From NCBI RefSeq assembly GCF_018128905.1, contig NZ_CP063808.1, positions 5,518,001-5,582,000 on the forward strand: a DNA stretch of 64,000 nt. Direction: 5' to 3'. The position numbers were made by a program, and so were the translations under genes. The stretch comes from Streptomyces sp. A2-16 (GTDB lineage: Bacteria; Actinomycetota; Actinomycetes; Streptomycetales; Streptomycetaceae). Within the stretch, counting starts at the first letter, position 1; every line of letters begins with the position of its first letter. The notes under the pieces are model-generated. The model ran no database searches. It saw nothing but the letters and a program-made list of their open reading frames with translations, and had not been told where the DNA came from. Shown here piece by piece: positions 7,697-15,512 of the stretch.

Positions 7697-8425
7697 GCCG
7701 CCGGTGCAGCCCCGCGCCGACCCGCCGGTGCCGGCGAGCTGTCGCTCCGCGCTGTCCAACAGCATCTCCAGGGCCGTCGGGTAGGCGCTGGTGACCATGC
7801 GCGCCGCCAGCAGGGGGGCCGCCTCCGCGATACGGGGATAGCTGTCGTCGGGCAGGTGGGCGTACGTCGAGCGCCACTGGTCCTCGTCCGCGTGCAGGGC
7901 CGCTCTCGGCAGCGCCAGGGACGCCGCGTCCAGCGCCGCGAAGGCCAGCGTCTGGTCGATGAAGGCGTGGTAGATCCTGACCGTCTCGGGGAGCGGGAAA
8001 CCCGCGGTGCGCAGGACGTCGAGGACCGCCTCGTCCGCCGCCAGTTCGTTCGCCCGGCCGGTGACCCTGCTGGTCGTCAGCAGGGCGGCCTGGGGATGGG
8101 CGACGTACGCCGCGTGGATGCGGCGGCCCGTCTCGCGCAGGTCCCGCCGCCACTGCCCGGACGGCTTCCAGCCCTGCAGCGCCTGCCCGATCAGGGCGTC
8201 GCCGATGGCCAGTGTCAGGTCGTCCATGCCGCGGAAGTAGCGGTAGAGCGTGCTCGGGTCGGCGTCCAGAGCCAGGCCCAGGCGGCGCGCGGTGAGCCCG
8301 GTGCTGCCGTGTTCCCGGAGCATGCGCAGAGCCGTCTCGACGATCAGCTCCTCGGACAGCACGGTCCCGCTCCTGGTGGGCCTGCGCCGACGGCGTTTCT
8401 CCTCGGGGACCACGGGCTTGGGCAT
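7679..8425 (-). CDS. TetR/AcrR family regulator
   Basis: A 248-aa TetR-type regulator with a Lys/Arg-rich N-terminal arm (EEKRRRRRPTRSG), then a helix-turn-helix in which STGLTARRLGLALDADPSTL and YRYFRGMDDLTLAIGDAL mark helices 2-4 (about residues 40-80). The C-terminal domain should bind a small ligand that is not predictable. The ATG at 8425 has AAGGAGGGAGG upstream, so the longer frame to 8500 is rejected. It is divergent from a saccharopine-dehydrogenase-like enzyme, and inverted repeats flank that enzyme's promoter, so repression of the enzyme is likely. The C-terminal tail has a Gly/Ser repeat (TGGSARGCTGGSA). Confidence 0.92.
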   Translation of the reverse strand: MPKPVVPEEKRRRRRPTRSGTVLSEELIVETALRMLREHGSTGLTARRLGLALDADPSTLYRYFRGMDDLTLAIGDALIGQALQGWKPSGQWRRDLRETGRRIHAAYVAHPQAALLTTSRVTGRANELAADEAVLDVLRTAGFPLPETVRIYHAFIDQTLAFAALDAASLALPRAALHADEDQWRSTYAHLPDDSYPRIAEAAPLLAARMVTSAYPTALEMLLDSAERQLAGTGGSARGCTGGSAQGR

Positions 8426-8445
8426 GCGGCCCTCCCTCCTTATGC

Positions 8446-8483
8446 CAACGCCATTGACCTTAAACGAGCGCAGGGCGTTGTAT
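8446..8483 (+). promoter_or_regulatory. Promoter with flanking TetR-type half-sites
   Basis: TTGACC at 8454-8459 and TTGTAT at 8478-8483 (18-base spacing) form a housekeeping promoter for the gene at 8539. CAACGCC at 8446-8452 and GGCGTTG at 8474-8480 are perfect inverted copies, one upstream of the -35 and one overlapping the -10. A repressor binding both would block polymerase. The divergent TetR gene at 8425 is the obvious candidate. Confidence 0.5.
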
Positions 8484-8538
8484 CTCCGCCAGGGCCCCAC
8501 ACATCTGCGACCTTCGACCCGTAAGGGGAGTGTTTGTC

Positions 8539-9759
8539 ATGCGTGTCCTGCTCGTGGGCGCCGGAGGCGTCGGCACCGCCATCACCCGGATCGCCGCCCG
8601 GCGGCCGTTCTTCGACGCCATGGTCGTCGCCGACTACGACCCGGCCCGCGCCGAGGCCGCGGTGGCCGCGCTCGGCGACCGGGGCGACCGGTTCCGCGCC
8701 GAGCGGGTGGACGCGAGCGACGAGTCGGCCGTGACCGCCCTGCTGGAGCGGCACGCGTGCGACGTCCTGCTCAACGCCACCGACCCGCGCTTCGTGATGC
8801 CCCTGTTCCGGGCGGCGCGCTCCGCCGGGGCCGCCTATGTCGACATGGCGATGTCCCTGTCCCGTCCGCACCCCGAGAGGCCCTACGAGGAGTGCGGGGT
8901 CAAGCTGGGCGACGAGCAGTTCGCGCAGGCCGAGGAGTGGGAGAAGGCGGGCGCGCTGGCCCTGGTCGGCATGGGCGTCGAGCCTGGTCTGTCGGACGTG
9001 TTCGCCCGGTACGCGGCCGACGAGCTCTTCGACGAGATCGAGGAGATCGGCGTCCGCGACGGTGCGAACCTCACCGTCGACGGCTACGACTTCGCCCCCT
9101 CCTTCAGCATCTGGACCACCATCGAGGAGTGCCTCAACCCGCCGGTCGTCTACGAGGCCGACCGCGGCTGGTTCACGACGGAGCCCTTCAGCGAGCCGGA
9201 GGTCTTCGACTTCCCCGAGGGCATCGGACCGGTGGAGTGCGTGAACGTGGAGCACGAGGAGGTGCTGCTCGTCCCGCGCTGGGTCGGTGCCCGCCGGGTC
9301 ACCTTCAAGTACGGCCTGGGCCGCGAGTTCGTCGAGACGCTGAGGACACTGCACCTGCTGGGCCTGGACCGCACCGAGCCGGTGACCGTGCCCAGTCCCG
9401 CGGGCCCGGTCGCGGTCTCGCCGCGGGACGTCGTGGCGGCGTGTCTGCCCGACCCGGCGACGCTCGGCGACCGGATGCACGGCAAGACCTGTGCGGGCAC
9501 CTGGGTGAAGGGCGTCAGGGACGGGGCGCCGCGCGAGGTGTACCTCTACCACGTGGTCGACAACCAGTGGTCCATGGCGGAGTACGGCTGCCAGGCCGTG
9601 GTGTGGCAGACGGCCGTGAACCCGGTCGTCGCCCTCGAACTCCTCGCCACGGGTGCCTGGAGCGGCACGGGTGTCCTCGGTCCCGAGGCCTTCCCGGCCC
9701 GGCCCTTCCTGGATCTGCTGACCGCGTACGGCTCCCCGTGGGGCGTCAGGGAGCAGTGA
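8539..9759 (+). CDS. Saccharopine dehydrogenase-like NAD(P) oxidoreductase
   Basis: A 406-aa enzyme of the saccharopine dehydrogenase/homospermidine synthase fold. The Rossmann dinucleotide motif VLLVGAGGVGTAITRIAARR is at residues 3-22, and FVMPLFRAARSAGAAYVDMA and LVGMGVEPGLSDVFARYA further in match the family core (conserved G-x-x-P-G-L). Relatives oxidise or form secondary amine bonds between an amino acid and a second carbonyl or amine substrate (lysine or polyamine metabolism). The exact substrate is not readable. The ATG at 8539 has AAGGGGAG 8 bases upstream. It is divergent from a TetR regulator that probably controls it. It is not next to known lysine-degradation genes. Confidence 0.85.
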   Translation: MRVLLVGAGGVGTAITRIAARRPFFDAMVVADYDPARAEAAVAALGDRGDRFRAERVDASDESAVTALLERHACDVLLNATDPRFVMPLFRAARSAGAAYVDMAMSLSRPHPERPYEECGVKLGDEQFAQAEEWEKAGALALVGMGVEPGLSDVFARYAADELFDEIEEIGVRDGANLTVDGYDFAPSFSIWTTIEECLNPPVVYEADRGWFTTEPFSEPEVFDFPEGIGPVECVNVEHEEVLLVPRWVGARRVTFKYGLGREFVETLRTLHLLGLDRTEPVTVPSPAGPVAVSPRDVVAACLPDPATLGDRMHGKTCAGTWVKGVRDGAPREVYLYHVVDNQWSMAEYGCQAVVWQTAVNPVVALELLATGAWSGTGVLGPEAFPARPFLDLLTAYGSPWGVREQ

Positions 9760-9867
9760 CCGGGCGAGTCCCACAGGACCCGGTTGTTTCGCCACGCATC
9801 GACAGGTGACCCGAAAACGAGTAAGGCATCCACGAGGGCACGTACGACTAGATCGCAGGTGACTTTG

Positions 9868-10122
9868 ATGGACAACTGGCGAGACCATGCCGCGTGCCGC
9901 CGCGAGGACCCGGATCTCTTCTTCCCGATCGGCACGACCGGCCCCGCACTGGTACAGACCGAGCAGGCCAAGTCGGTCTGCAGGCGCTGCCCCGTCCAGG
10001 AGCAGTGTCTTCAGTGGGCACTGGACACGGGACAGGGCATCGGCGTGTGGGGCGGCACCAGTGAGACGGAACGCCGTGCGATCGCACGGCGCGCGAGTGC
10101 CGCGCGCAGAAGGTCCGGCTGA
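9868..10122 (+). CDS. WhiB-like iron-sulfur regulator
   Basis: An 84-aa Wbl protein. Four cysteines at residues 10, 38, 41 and 47 fit the C-Xn-C-X2-C-X5-C pattern that holds a [4Fe-4S] cluster, followed by the GVWGG turn at about 59-63 and an Arg-rich tail (ERRAIARRASAARRRSG) that would contact DNA. Wbl proteins are redox- or NO-sensitive partners of the principal sigma factor, found only in actinobacteria and their phages, and control differentiation, redox balance and antibiotic production. The sequence is closest in style to the WblE/WhiB1 branch (DPDLFFPIG, VQEQCLQWALDTGQ), but paralogue assignment needs a search. The ATG at 9868 has AGGTGA upstream. Confidence 0.95.
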   Translation: MDNWRDHAACRREDPDLFFPIGTTGPALVQTEQAKSVCRRCPVQEQCLQWALDTGQGIGVWGGTSETERRAIARRASAARRRSG

Positions 10123-10128
10123 CCGGTC

Positions 10129-10177
10129 CGGCCCCACAGCGGGGCCGTCCGCCCGGACCCGCGCGCGACGGGCGGAC
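10129..10177 (+). terminator. Two adjacent hairpins after the wbl gene
   Basis: First hairpin: CGGCCCC 10129-10135 pairs with GGGGCCG 10141-10147 around a 5-base loop. Second: GTCCGCCCG 10147-10155 pairs with CGGGCGGAC 10169-10177 around 13 bases. There is no T run, as is common for streptomycete terminators. They start 7 bases after the wbl stop and separate it from the convergent kinase gene. The rest of the gap to 10297 shows nothing else. Confidence 0.5.
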
Positions 10178-10297
10178 GTACCGCCGCTCGGGTCGTTCGG
10201 TCAGGCACCGGCTCGGTGAGTGCCCACACCACCGGCAGCCCGTGCGACACGTCTGATCCTTCGCAGGGCCACGGGACAACCGCACGCCCGCGAAGGT

Positions 10298-12133
10298 TCA
10301 GGCGTCCGCCCGGGGCCCGGGCCCCCCGGGCAGTCGCAGGGTGAAGGCGCTGCCCGTGCCGGGTTCGCTCGTCGCCTCGACTGTTCCGCCGTGGGCCGCG
10401 ACGAGGTGGCGGACGATGGGGAGGCCCAGGCCGGAGCCTCCGGTACGACGGCTGCGGGACTTCTCCGCGCGCCAGAACCGGTCGAAGACGTGCGGCAGGT
10501 CGTCGGGCGCGATCCCGGTGCCGGTGTCGGTGACCGCAAGGACGACGTCGTCGCCGTCCCTGCGCCCCGACAGGGTGACCGTGCCGCCGGCCGGGGTGTG
10601 GCGCAGCGCGTTGGAGACCAGGTTGCCCAGCGCCTGGCGCATCCGGACCGGGTCGGCGTCCAGCCAGGGCTCACCGTCGACGTCGGTGCTCAGCCCGACC
10701 CGGCCCGCGTCGGCGGCGACCCGGTGGGCGGCGGCGACCTGCTGGAGGAGCTCGTCGCAGCGGACGGGCTCCCGGTGCAGCCGCAGGGTGCCGGCGTCGG
10801 CGTCCGCGAGGTCCTGGAGGTCGTCGATGACGCGCTGGAGGACGAGCGCCTCGTCGTGCAGGGAGGCGAGCAGGGGCGGGTCGGGGTCGACGACGCCGTC
10901 CCGGGTGACCTCCAGCCAGCCGCGGATGTTGGTGAGCGGGGTGCGCAGTTCGTGGGCGATGTCGCTGACCATCGCCTTGCGCTGGGCTTCGAGGCGCTCG
11001 CGGCGTTCGGTCAGGTCGTTGAAGGCGACGGCGAGGATGCCGGTCTCGTCCCGGGTGGTGACGGGGACGCGCACATGGAGTTCGGGCGGCTGCTGGGCGG
11101 CCGCGGTGAGCGCGCGCAGCGGCCGCACCAGACGGGTCGCGACCAGGGCGGTGGCGGCCACGGTGACGGCGAGCACGAGACCCGCGGTGCCGACGACCTT
11201 GGCCTTGTTGGCCGGGGACATGTCGAACAGCACGGCGGGGGTGTCCCCGGTGCCCAGGAAGAGTTCGGCCGCCGGTGCCACGTACGGGTCGAGCTGGGCG
11301 CGGCGGGCCTGGTCGAGGCAGGGCTGGACCAGGCGCGCCTCCTTGGCGGCGAGCTTGCCGGACAGGGGACCGCGCAGGTCCAGCCCGGTCGGTTCGTTCC
11401 CCACCAGCGCGGCCAGCGTGGGATCCAGACCGGCCTTGGTGAGGCAGTCGCGGGTGAGCCCCTGGAGGGCCTTGACCGCCTTCTCCTCGGTCGGGGTGGG
11501 TGTGTTGAGCAGTCCGTCGGCGCAGGCGTCGGGCACGTAGTCGGGCACGGAGCCGGTGTCCTGGTCGGTCAGGACGGTCCGCCCGCTCGGGCCACGGCTC
11601 AGGCGTGTCTCCACACCGAACCGCTCGAAGCAGAGCTGTCGCTTGCGGGCCAGGGCGTCGACCTTGACGCGTTCCGCCTCGGTGAGCCGGAACGGGCCCA
11701 CCGCTCGCGGGTCGATGCCGGAGATCTGGGCGCCGCGCTCGCTGTAGGTGTCGGTGTGCAGGGGGTCGACGGCGGCGGCCGCGCCCGGTGGCAGGGAGGT
11801 GCCGGGCGGCGCGGAGTCGGCGATGACCCGGCGGTCCGTGGCGGTCAGGGCGATGCGGCGGCCGGTCTTCGCCGACAACTCCCTCACGGTACGCGCCACA
11901 TGGGACCAGTCCGGGTGGGTCGCCGCGTACCCGCTGAGCTCGGCGAGGACGTCCATGTCGTCGGCGAGCGCCTGCCCCTGCTCCTCGCGCAGGGCCTGGG
12001 TGGTGGTCGCCACGGCCAGCCAGGCCGTCGCGGCCACCGAGCACACGGCGATGAGCCCGGACGTGATCAGCAGACGGACCAGCAGCCGCTTGTGCAGAGG
12101 TATCCGGCGGCCCGGCGGTGTCCGCGCGCTCAT
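10298..12133 (-). CDS. Sensor histidine kinase with large extracytoplasmic domain
   Basis: A 611-aa membrane histidine kinase. One helix at about residues 16-40 and a second at about 325-350 enclose an extracytoplasmic domain of roughly 280 residues, unusually large. It holds four cysteines (in QLCFE, DACAD, RDCLT and QPCLD) that could form two disulfides. A HAMP segment follows, then HisKA with SDIAHELRTPLTNIRG, an N-box NLVSNALRHTP and the G-boxes DTGTGI and GGSGLGLPIV. The ATG at 12133 overlaps the response regulator stop in an ATGA, so the pair is translationally coupled. The upstream gene in the operon is an L,D-transpeptidase, so the signal may be a cell-envelope state; this is inference. 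Confidence 0.92.
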   Translation of the reverse strand: MSARTPPGRRIPLHKRLLVRLLITSGLIAVCSVAATAWLAVATTTQALREEQGQALADDMDVLAELSGYAATHPDWSHVARTVRELSAKTGRRIALTATDRRVIADSAPPGTSLPPGAAAAVDPLHTDTYSERGAQISGIDPRAVGPFRLTEAERVKVDALARKRQLCFERFGVETRLSRGPSGRTVLTDQDTGSVPDYVPDACADGLLNTPTPTEEKAVKALQGLTRDCLTKAGLDPTLAALVGNEPTGLDLRGPLSGKLAAKEARLVQPCLDQARRAQLDPYVAPAAELFLGTGDTPAVLFDMSPANKAKVVGTAGLVLAVTVAATALVATRLVRPLRALTAAAQQPPELHVRVPVTTRDETGILAVAFNDLTERRERLEAQRKAMVSDIAHELRTPLTNIRGWLEVTRDGVVDPDPPLLASLHDEALVLQRVIDDLQDLADADAGTLRLHREPVRCDELLQQVAAAHRVAADAGRVGLSTDVDGEPWLDADPVRMRQALGNLVSNALRHTPAGGTVTLSGRRDGDDVVLAVTDTGTGIAPDDLPHVFDRFWRAEKSRSRRTGGSGLGLPIVRHLVAAHGGTVEATSEPGTGSAFTLRLPGGPGPRADA

Positions 12134-12831
12134 CCGCGGCCGCCGCTGAGCTTGTAGCCCACGCCGAACACCGTCAGGAGTCTGGCCGGGCGGCGCGGAT
12201 CGGCCTCGATCTTGCGGCGCAGGTTCATGATGTGCACGTCCACGGCCCGTTCGGTGGAGGCCCGGTCGGTGCCCCGGGTGACCTCCAGCAGCTGCCGCCG
12301 CGAGAAGACCCGTTCGGGCTCGGCGACCATGGCCGTCAGGATCTCGAACTCGGCCGGAGTGCACTCCACCGGCGCCCCGTCGCAGCGGACCTCGTGCCGT
12401 ACGGGATCGACGGCGAGGCCCGCGGCGCGGACGACGGGGTCCTCGCGCCGGTCGGAGGCGGCGCCCCGTCCGCTGCGCCGCAGCACGGTCCGGATGCGGG
12501 CCATCAGCTCGCGCGGGCTGTACGGCTTGGTCATGTAGTCGTCGGCGCCCAGTTCCAGGCCCAGCAGGACGTCGTCCTCGTCGGAGCGTGCGGTGAGCAT
12601 CACGACGGGGATGTCCGCGTCCCTGCGGATCACCCGGCACACCCCGAAGCCGTCGATCACCGGCAGCATCAGGTCCAGGACGACGAGGTCGGGGGCCGCA
12701 CGCCTTACCGCGTCCAGGGCGGCCCGCCCGTCGTGGACCACGGTGGCGGTGTGACCCTCCGCGAGCAGGGACCGCCGTATCAGTTCGGCCTGCATCTCGT
12801 CGTCCTCGGCGACCAGCACATGTGCGCACAC
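12130..12831 (-). CDS. OmpR-type response regulator
   Basis: A 233-aa two-component regulator. The receiver domain has the acidic pocket AEDDEM, phosphoacceptor Asp53 in VVLDLMLP and a conserved Lys in YMTKPYSPREL. The C-terminal winged helix (ECTPAEFEILTAMVAEPERV, ending VFGVGYKLSG) binds DNA. It sits between the L,D-transpeptidase lipoprotein gene (18 bases upstream) and its cognate kinase (4-base overlap downstream). The start is GTG at 12831 with a weak ribosome binding site; another GTG lies four codons further in. The order ldt-RR-HK suggests the system regulates envelope genes, perhaps including its own operon. Confidence 0.93.
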   Translation of the reverse strand: MCAHVLVAEDDEMQAELIRRSLLAEGHTATVVHDGRAALDAVRRAAPDLVVLDLMLPVIDGFGVCRVIRRDADIPVVMLTARSDEDDVLLGLELGADDYMTKPYSPRELMARIRTVLRRSGRGAASDRREDPVVRAAGLAVDPVRHEVRCDGAPVECTPAEFEILTAMVAEPERVFSRRQLLEVTRGTDRASTERAVDVHIMNLRRKIEADPRRPARLLTVFGVGYKLSGGRG

Positions 12832-12849
12832 CCGGCGGATCCTAGGCGC

Positions 12850-13593
12850 TCAGCGGTTCAGGGACTTCGCGTCGCCCATGACGACGACGGGACGCAGGGC
12901 CGGGTCCAGGGTGAGCAGCAGCTCCTTCATGTGCTTCTCGGCGATGCTCACACAGCCGTGGGTGGGCCCGCCGTGGTCGACGTGCAGCCATATCCCGCCG
13001 CCGCGGCCCGCGCCGAGCGGGCGGGTCCAGTCCAGGGGTGAGGTGCCGGGCCGCCGGTTGTAGTTGATGGCGATCACGTAGTCGAAGGACCCGGCCAGCG
13101 GCTCGCCCTCGAAGCCCGTGCCGGGCGCGGTGAAGCCGGAACCGCGGTCGTAGGAGAGCTTGGTGCCGGGGTTCTTCAGCAGTCCGCCGGCGTCCGTGAG
13201 GGTGTAGACGCCGATCGGTGAGCGCAGGTCGCCCGCCGTGTGGTGGTCGGTCCAGCCCTTGAGGGCGTTGTGCGCGGGCCAGCTCGCGCCGGCCCGCCAG
13301 CCGGCCTCGGTGCGCTCGTGGAGCACCACGGTGGAGGCCGACGAGTCGCGGCCGCGCCCGGTGACCACGACGGCCTGCCGGGCGTCGGCCGGTACCTTCG
13401 CCCATGTCCTGGGGCCGAGGCCGGGTATCTGCTGGGGAGCGACCTCGACGGAGATCTCCGGCGAGGGGGTGGTCGGCGAAGGCTCCCTGGACGGGGCGGG
13501 CATGCTCTCCGTGCTGGCCACGGCACCGCCGCCGCATCCGGTCAGAAGCAGGGATGCGGCGAGCAGGGCCACATGGGTTCTGCGTGTGATCAT
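12850..13593 (-). CDS. L,D-transpeptidase (YkuD) lipoprotein
   Basis: A 247-aa exported lipoprotein. The N-terminal signal ends in a lipobox, LLLTGC at residues 15-20. A Pro/Ser/Thr-rich spacer follows, then a YkuD-type catalytic domain whose active-site motif HVDHGGPTHGCVSI near residue 200-215 contains the conserved His and nucleophilic Cys. Enzymes of this kind form 3-3 peptidoglycan cross-links or attach proteins to the wall; some homologues with this motif have other transfer roles. The surface location follows from the lipobox. It is the first gene of an operon with an OmpR-type regulator and kinase, which makes a wall-stress circuit likely. Confidence 0.85.
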   Translation of the reverse strand: MITRRTHVALLAASLLLTGCGGGAVASTESMPAPSREPSPTTPSPEISVEVAPQQIPGLGPRTWAKVPADARQAVVVTGRGRDSSASTVVLHERTEAGWRAGASWPAHNALKGWTDHHTAGDLRSPIGVYTLTDAGGLLKNPGTKLSYDRGSGFTAPGTGFEGEPLAGSFDYVIAINYNRRPGTSPLDWTRPLGAGRGGGIWLHVDHGGPTHGCVSIAEKHMKELLLTLDPALRPVVVMGDAKSLNR

Positions 13594-13634
13594 GGAATGA
13601 CTCTGGCCGACACTTGTGAGGAACTCGTCAGTTT

Positions 13635-15020
13635 CTAGGGCCTGTTCGGCTTGCCCGGCGCGTAGAGCCAGGTGTGGAACAGGCTGTCCAGGTTCTTGCC
13701 CGAGACCCGTTCCGCGAGGCGCTCGAACTGCGCGGTGGTGCCGTGGCCGTCGCGGTGCCCGGTCGCCCAGGCGCGCAGGATCAGGAAGAACGCCCGGTCG
13801 CCGACGGCCTTGCGCAGCGCGTGCAGGGTCATGGCGCCGCGGGCGTAGACAGGGGTGCCGAAGATGTTGGCTCCGCTGCCGGGATCACCGGGCGGGAACT
13901 CCCACAGGTCGTCGCTCGCGGGTTTCGCGTAGAGGTCGTCGAAGGCCTTCTGGGCGCTGTCCCCGCCGTGCTGCTCGGCGTAGAGCCATTCCGCGTAGGT
14001 CGCGAAGCCCTCGTTGAGCCAGATGTCCTTCCAGGAGGTGAGCGAGACGGAGTCGCCGAACCACTGGTGGGCGTTCTCGTGGACGAGGGTGCTCAGGTCG
14101 GGTGCCCGGTCGTAGACCGGACGGGACTGGGTCTCCAGCGCGTAGCCGACGTTCGGGGCGTGGTCCACGATCGATCCGGCGGCCCGGAACGGGTAGGGCC
14201 CGAAGAGCTTGCTCTCCCACTCCAGGACGGAGGGCAGCTTCTTGAGGACGGGGGCCGCGGCGGCGGCCTCGCGGGAATCGACGGCGTTGTAGACGCGGAT
14301 GCCGTTCCTGGTGGTGAACTGCTCCACCTTGAACTTCCCGACGGTCGCGGTGGCCAGGTAGGCGGCCATCGGTTCGCTCTGGCGCCAGCGGAACGTGGTC
14401 TTCCCGTGCGTGGTCCGCTGGGAGAGGAGGACCCCGTTGGCGACCGCGGTGCGTCCCTGGGGGACGGTGATGGTGAAGTCGTACGACGACTTGTCCGTGG
14501 GGTGGTTGTTCGCCGGGAACCAGGTCATCGCGCCCTGCGGCTCCCCGGCGACGAAGGCGCCGTCGTCGGTGGGGATCCAGCCGTCGAGGGAACCGTCGGG
14601 GTCGGTGACGGGGCCGGGCTTCCCCTGGTAGGTCACGGTGACGGTGAATCGTTCCCCCTTGCGCAGGGCGCGCTGAGGGGTGACGACGAGTTCCTGGCCG
14701 TCACGGCGGAACCCGGCCTTGGCGTGACCGACCGTCAGAGCGGTGACGGTCAGCCCCTTGAAGTCCAGGTCGAAGCGGGTCAGGCGCTGGGTGGCGCGGG
14801 CGGTGATCACCGCCTTCCCGTCGAGGTGGCGGCTGCCGGGGTCGTAACGGAGTGTCAGGTCGTAGTGCCCGACGTGGTATCCGCCGTTTCCGGCCAGCGG
14901 GAAGTAGGGGTCACCGGCTCCGGAAGAGCCCGTCGGCCCGGGCGCGGCGGCCCCGAGCAGCGCCACGAGGGCGACGGGGGTGCTGACGACGACGAAGGTG
15001 CGTCTGACGGCCTTCGGCAC
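13635..15020 (-). CDS. Secreted M1-family zinc metallopeptidase
   Basis: A 461-aa exported peptidase. A signal peptide (RRTFVVVSTPVALVALLGAA) is followed by an M1 N-terminal beta domain and the gluzincin catalytic motif: HENAHQWFGDSVS with downstream NEGFATYAEWLY, giving the two His and distal Glu zinc ligands plus the catalytic Glu. The exopeptidase GxMxN-like segment is seen as GEPQGAMTWFPANN. It is shorter than full aminopeptidase N (about 850 aa), lacking the C-terminal helical domain, as is usual for small secreted streptomycete M1 enzymes. The start is GTG at 15020 with AGGAG 5 bases upstream; the ORF open to 15086 has no such signal. It probably trims extracellular peptides. Confidence 0.9.
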   Translation of the reverse strand: MPKAVRRTFVVVSTPVALVALLGAAAPGPTGSSGAGDPYFPLAGNGGYHVGHYDLTLRYDPGSRHLDGKAVITARATQRLTRFDLDFKGLTVTALTVGHAKAGFRRDGQELVVTPQRALRKGERFTVTVTYQGKPGPVTDPDGSLDGWIPTDDGAFVAGEPQGAMTWFPANNHPTDKSSYDFTITVPQGRTAVANGVLLSQRTTHGKTTFRWRQSEPMAAYLATATVGKFKVEQFTTRNGIRVYNAVDSREAAAAAPVLKKLPSVLEWESKLFGPYPFRAAGSIVDHAPNVGYALETQSRPVYDRAPDLSTLVHENAHQWFGDSVSLTSWKDIWLNEGFATYAEWLYAEQHGGDSAQKAFDDLYAKPASDDLWEFPPGDPGSGANIFGTPVYARGAMTLHALRKAVGDRAFFLILRAWATGHRDGHGTTAQFERLAERVSGKNLDSLFHTWLYAPGKPNRP

Positions 15021-15161
15021 GTGCGCTCCTACAGTTCGGGGGGTGGACAACTGCTTCACACTAAAGGCCCCTCTCGAGCAACTCACCCTTGATCAGGTCA
15101 AGACGGGCCGGGCCCGGCAGTACGCTCCGCACGCACCGACCCCTTCGTCGAGAGGCCGCTC

Positions 15162-15512
15162 GTGAGCGTGCGCATCCGCCGTGTCTACGAACCCCCCGAG
15201 CCCGCGGACGGCGTCCGCGTCCTGGTCGACCGGTTGTGGCCGCGCGGTCTGTCCAAGGAGGCGGCCCGTGTCGACGAGTGGCCGAAGGCGCTGACCCCGT
15301 CGACCGAGCTGCGCCGCTGGTACCACGCGGGCGAGGGGTCGTACGAGGAGTTCGCCGAGCGGTACGAGGCAGAGCTGGCCGATCCCGAGGCGGCCGGACT
15401 CCTCGACCGGGTCCGGGAGTTGGCGCGCAAGGGTGACGTGACCCTGCTGACCGCGTCGAAGACGCCGGAGCGGAGCCACGCCACCGTGCTGGTGCGCCTG
15501 CTGGAGTCCTAG
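15162..15512 (+). CDS. DUF488 family protein
   Basis: A 116-aa cytoplasmic protein of the DUF488 family: RRVYEPPEPADGVRVLVDRL then WPRGLSKEAARVDEW at residues 5-40, and a closing segment GDVTLLTASKTPERSHATVL. The WPRG segment is the strongest family mark. The biochemical function of this family is not established. The start is GTG at 15162 with GAGAGG upstream. It stands alone, divergent from the peptidase gene and overlapping the convergent flavoprotein gene by 4 bases. Confidence 0.88.
   Translation: MSVRIRRVYEPPEPADGVRVLVDRLWPRGLSKEAARVDEWPKALTPSTELRRWYHAGEGSYEEFAERYEAELADPEAAGLLDRVRELARKGDVTLLTASKTPERSHATVLVRLLES

Noticed and set aside
10298..12829. 843-aa frame joining response regulator and kinase
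   Set aside because: The region before 12133 is out of frame with the real regulator and is Arg/Pro-rich; the kinase starts at 12133.
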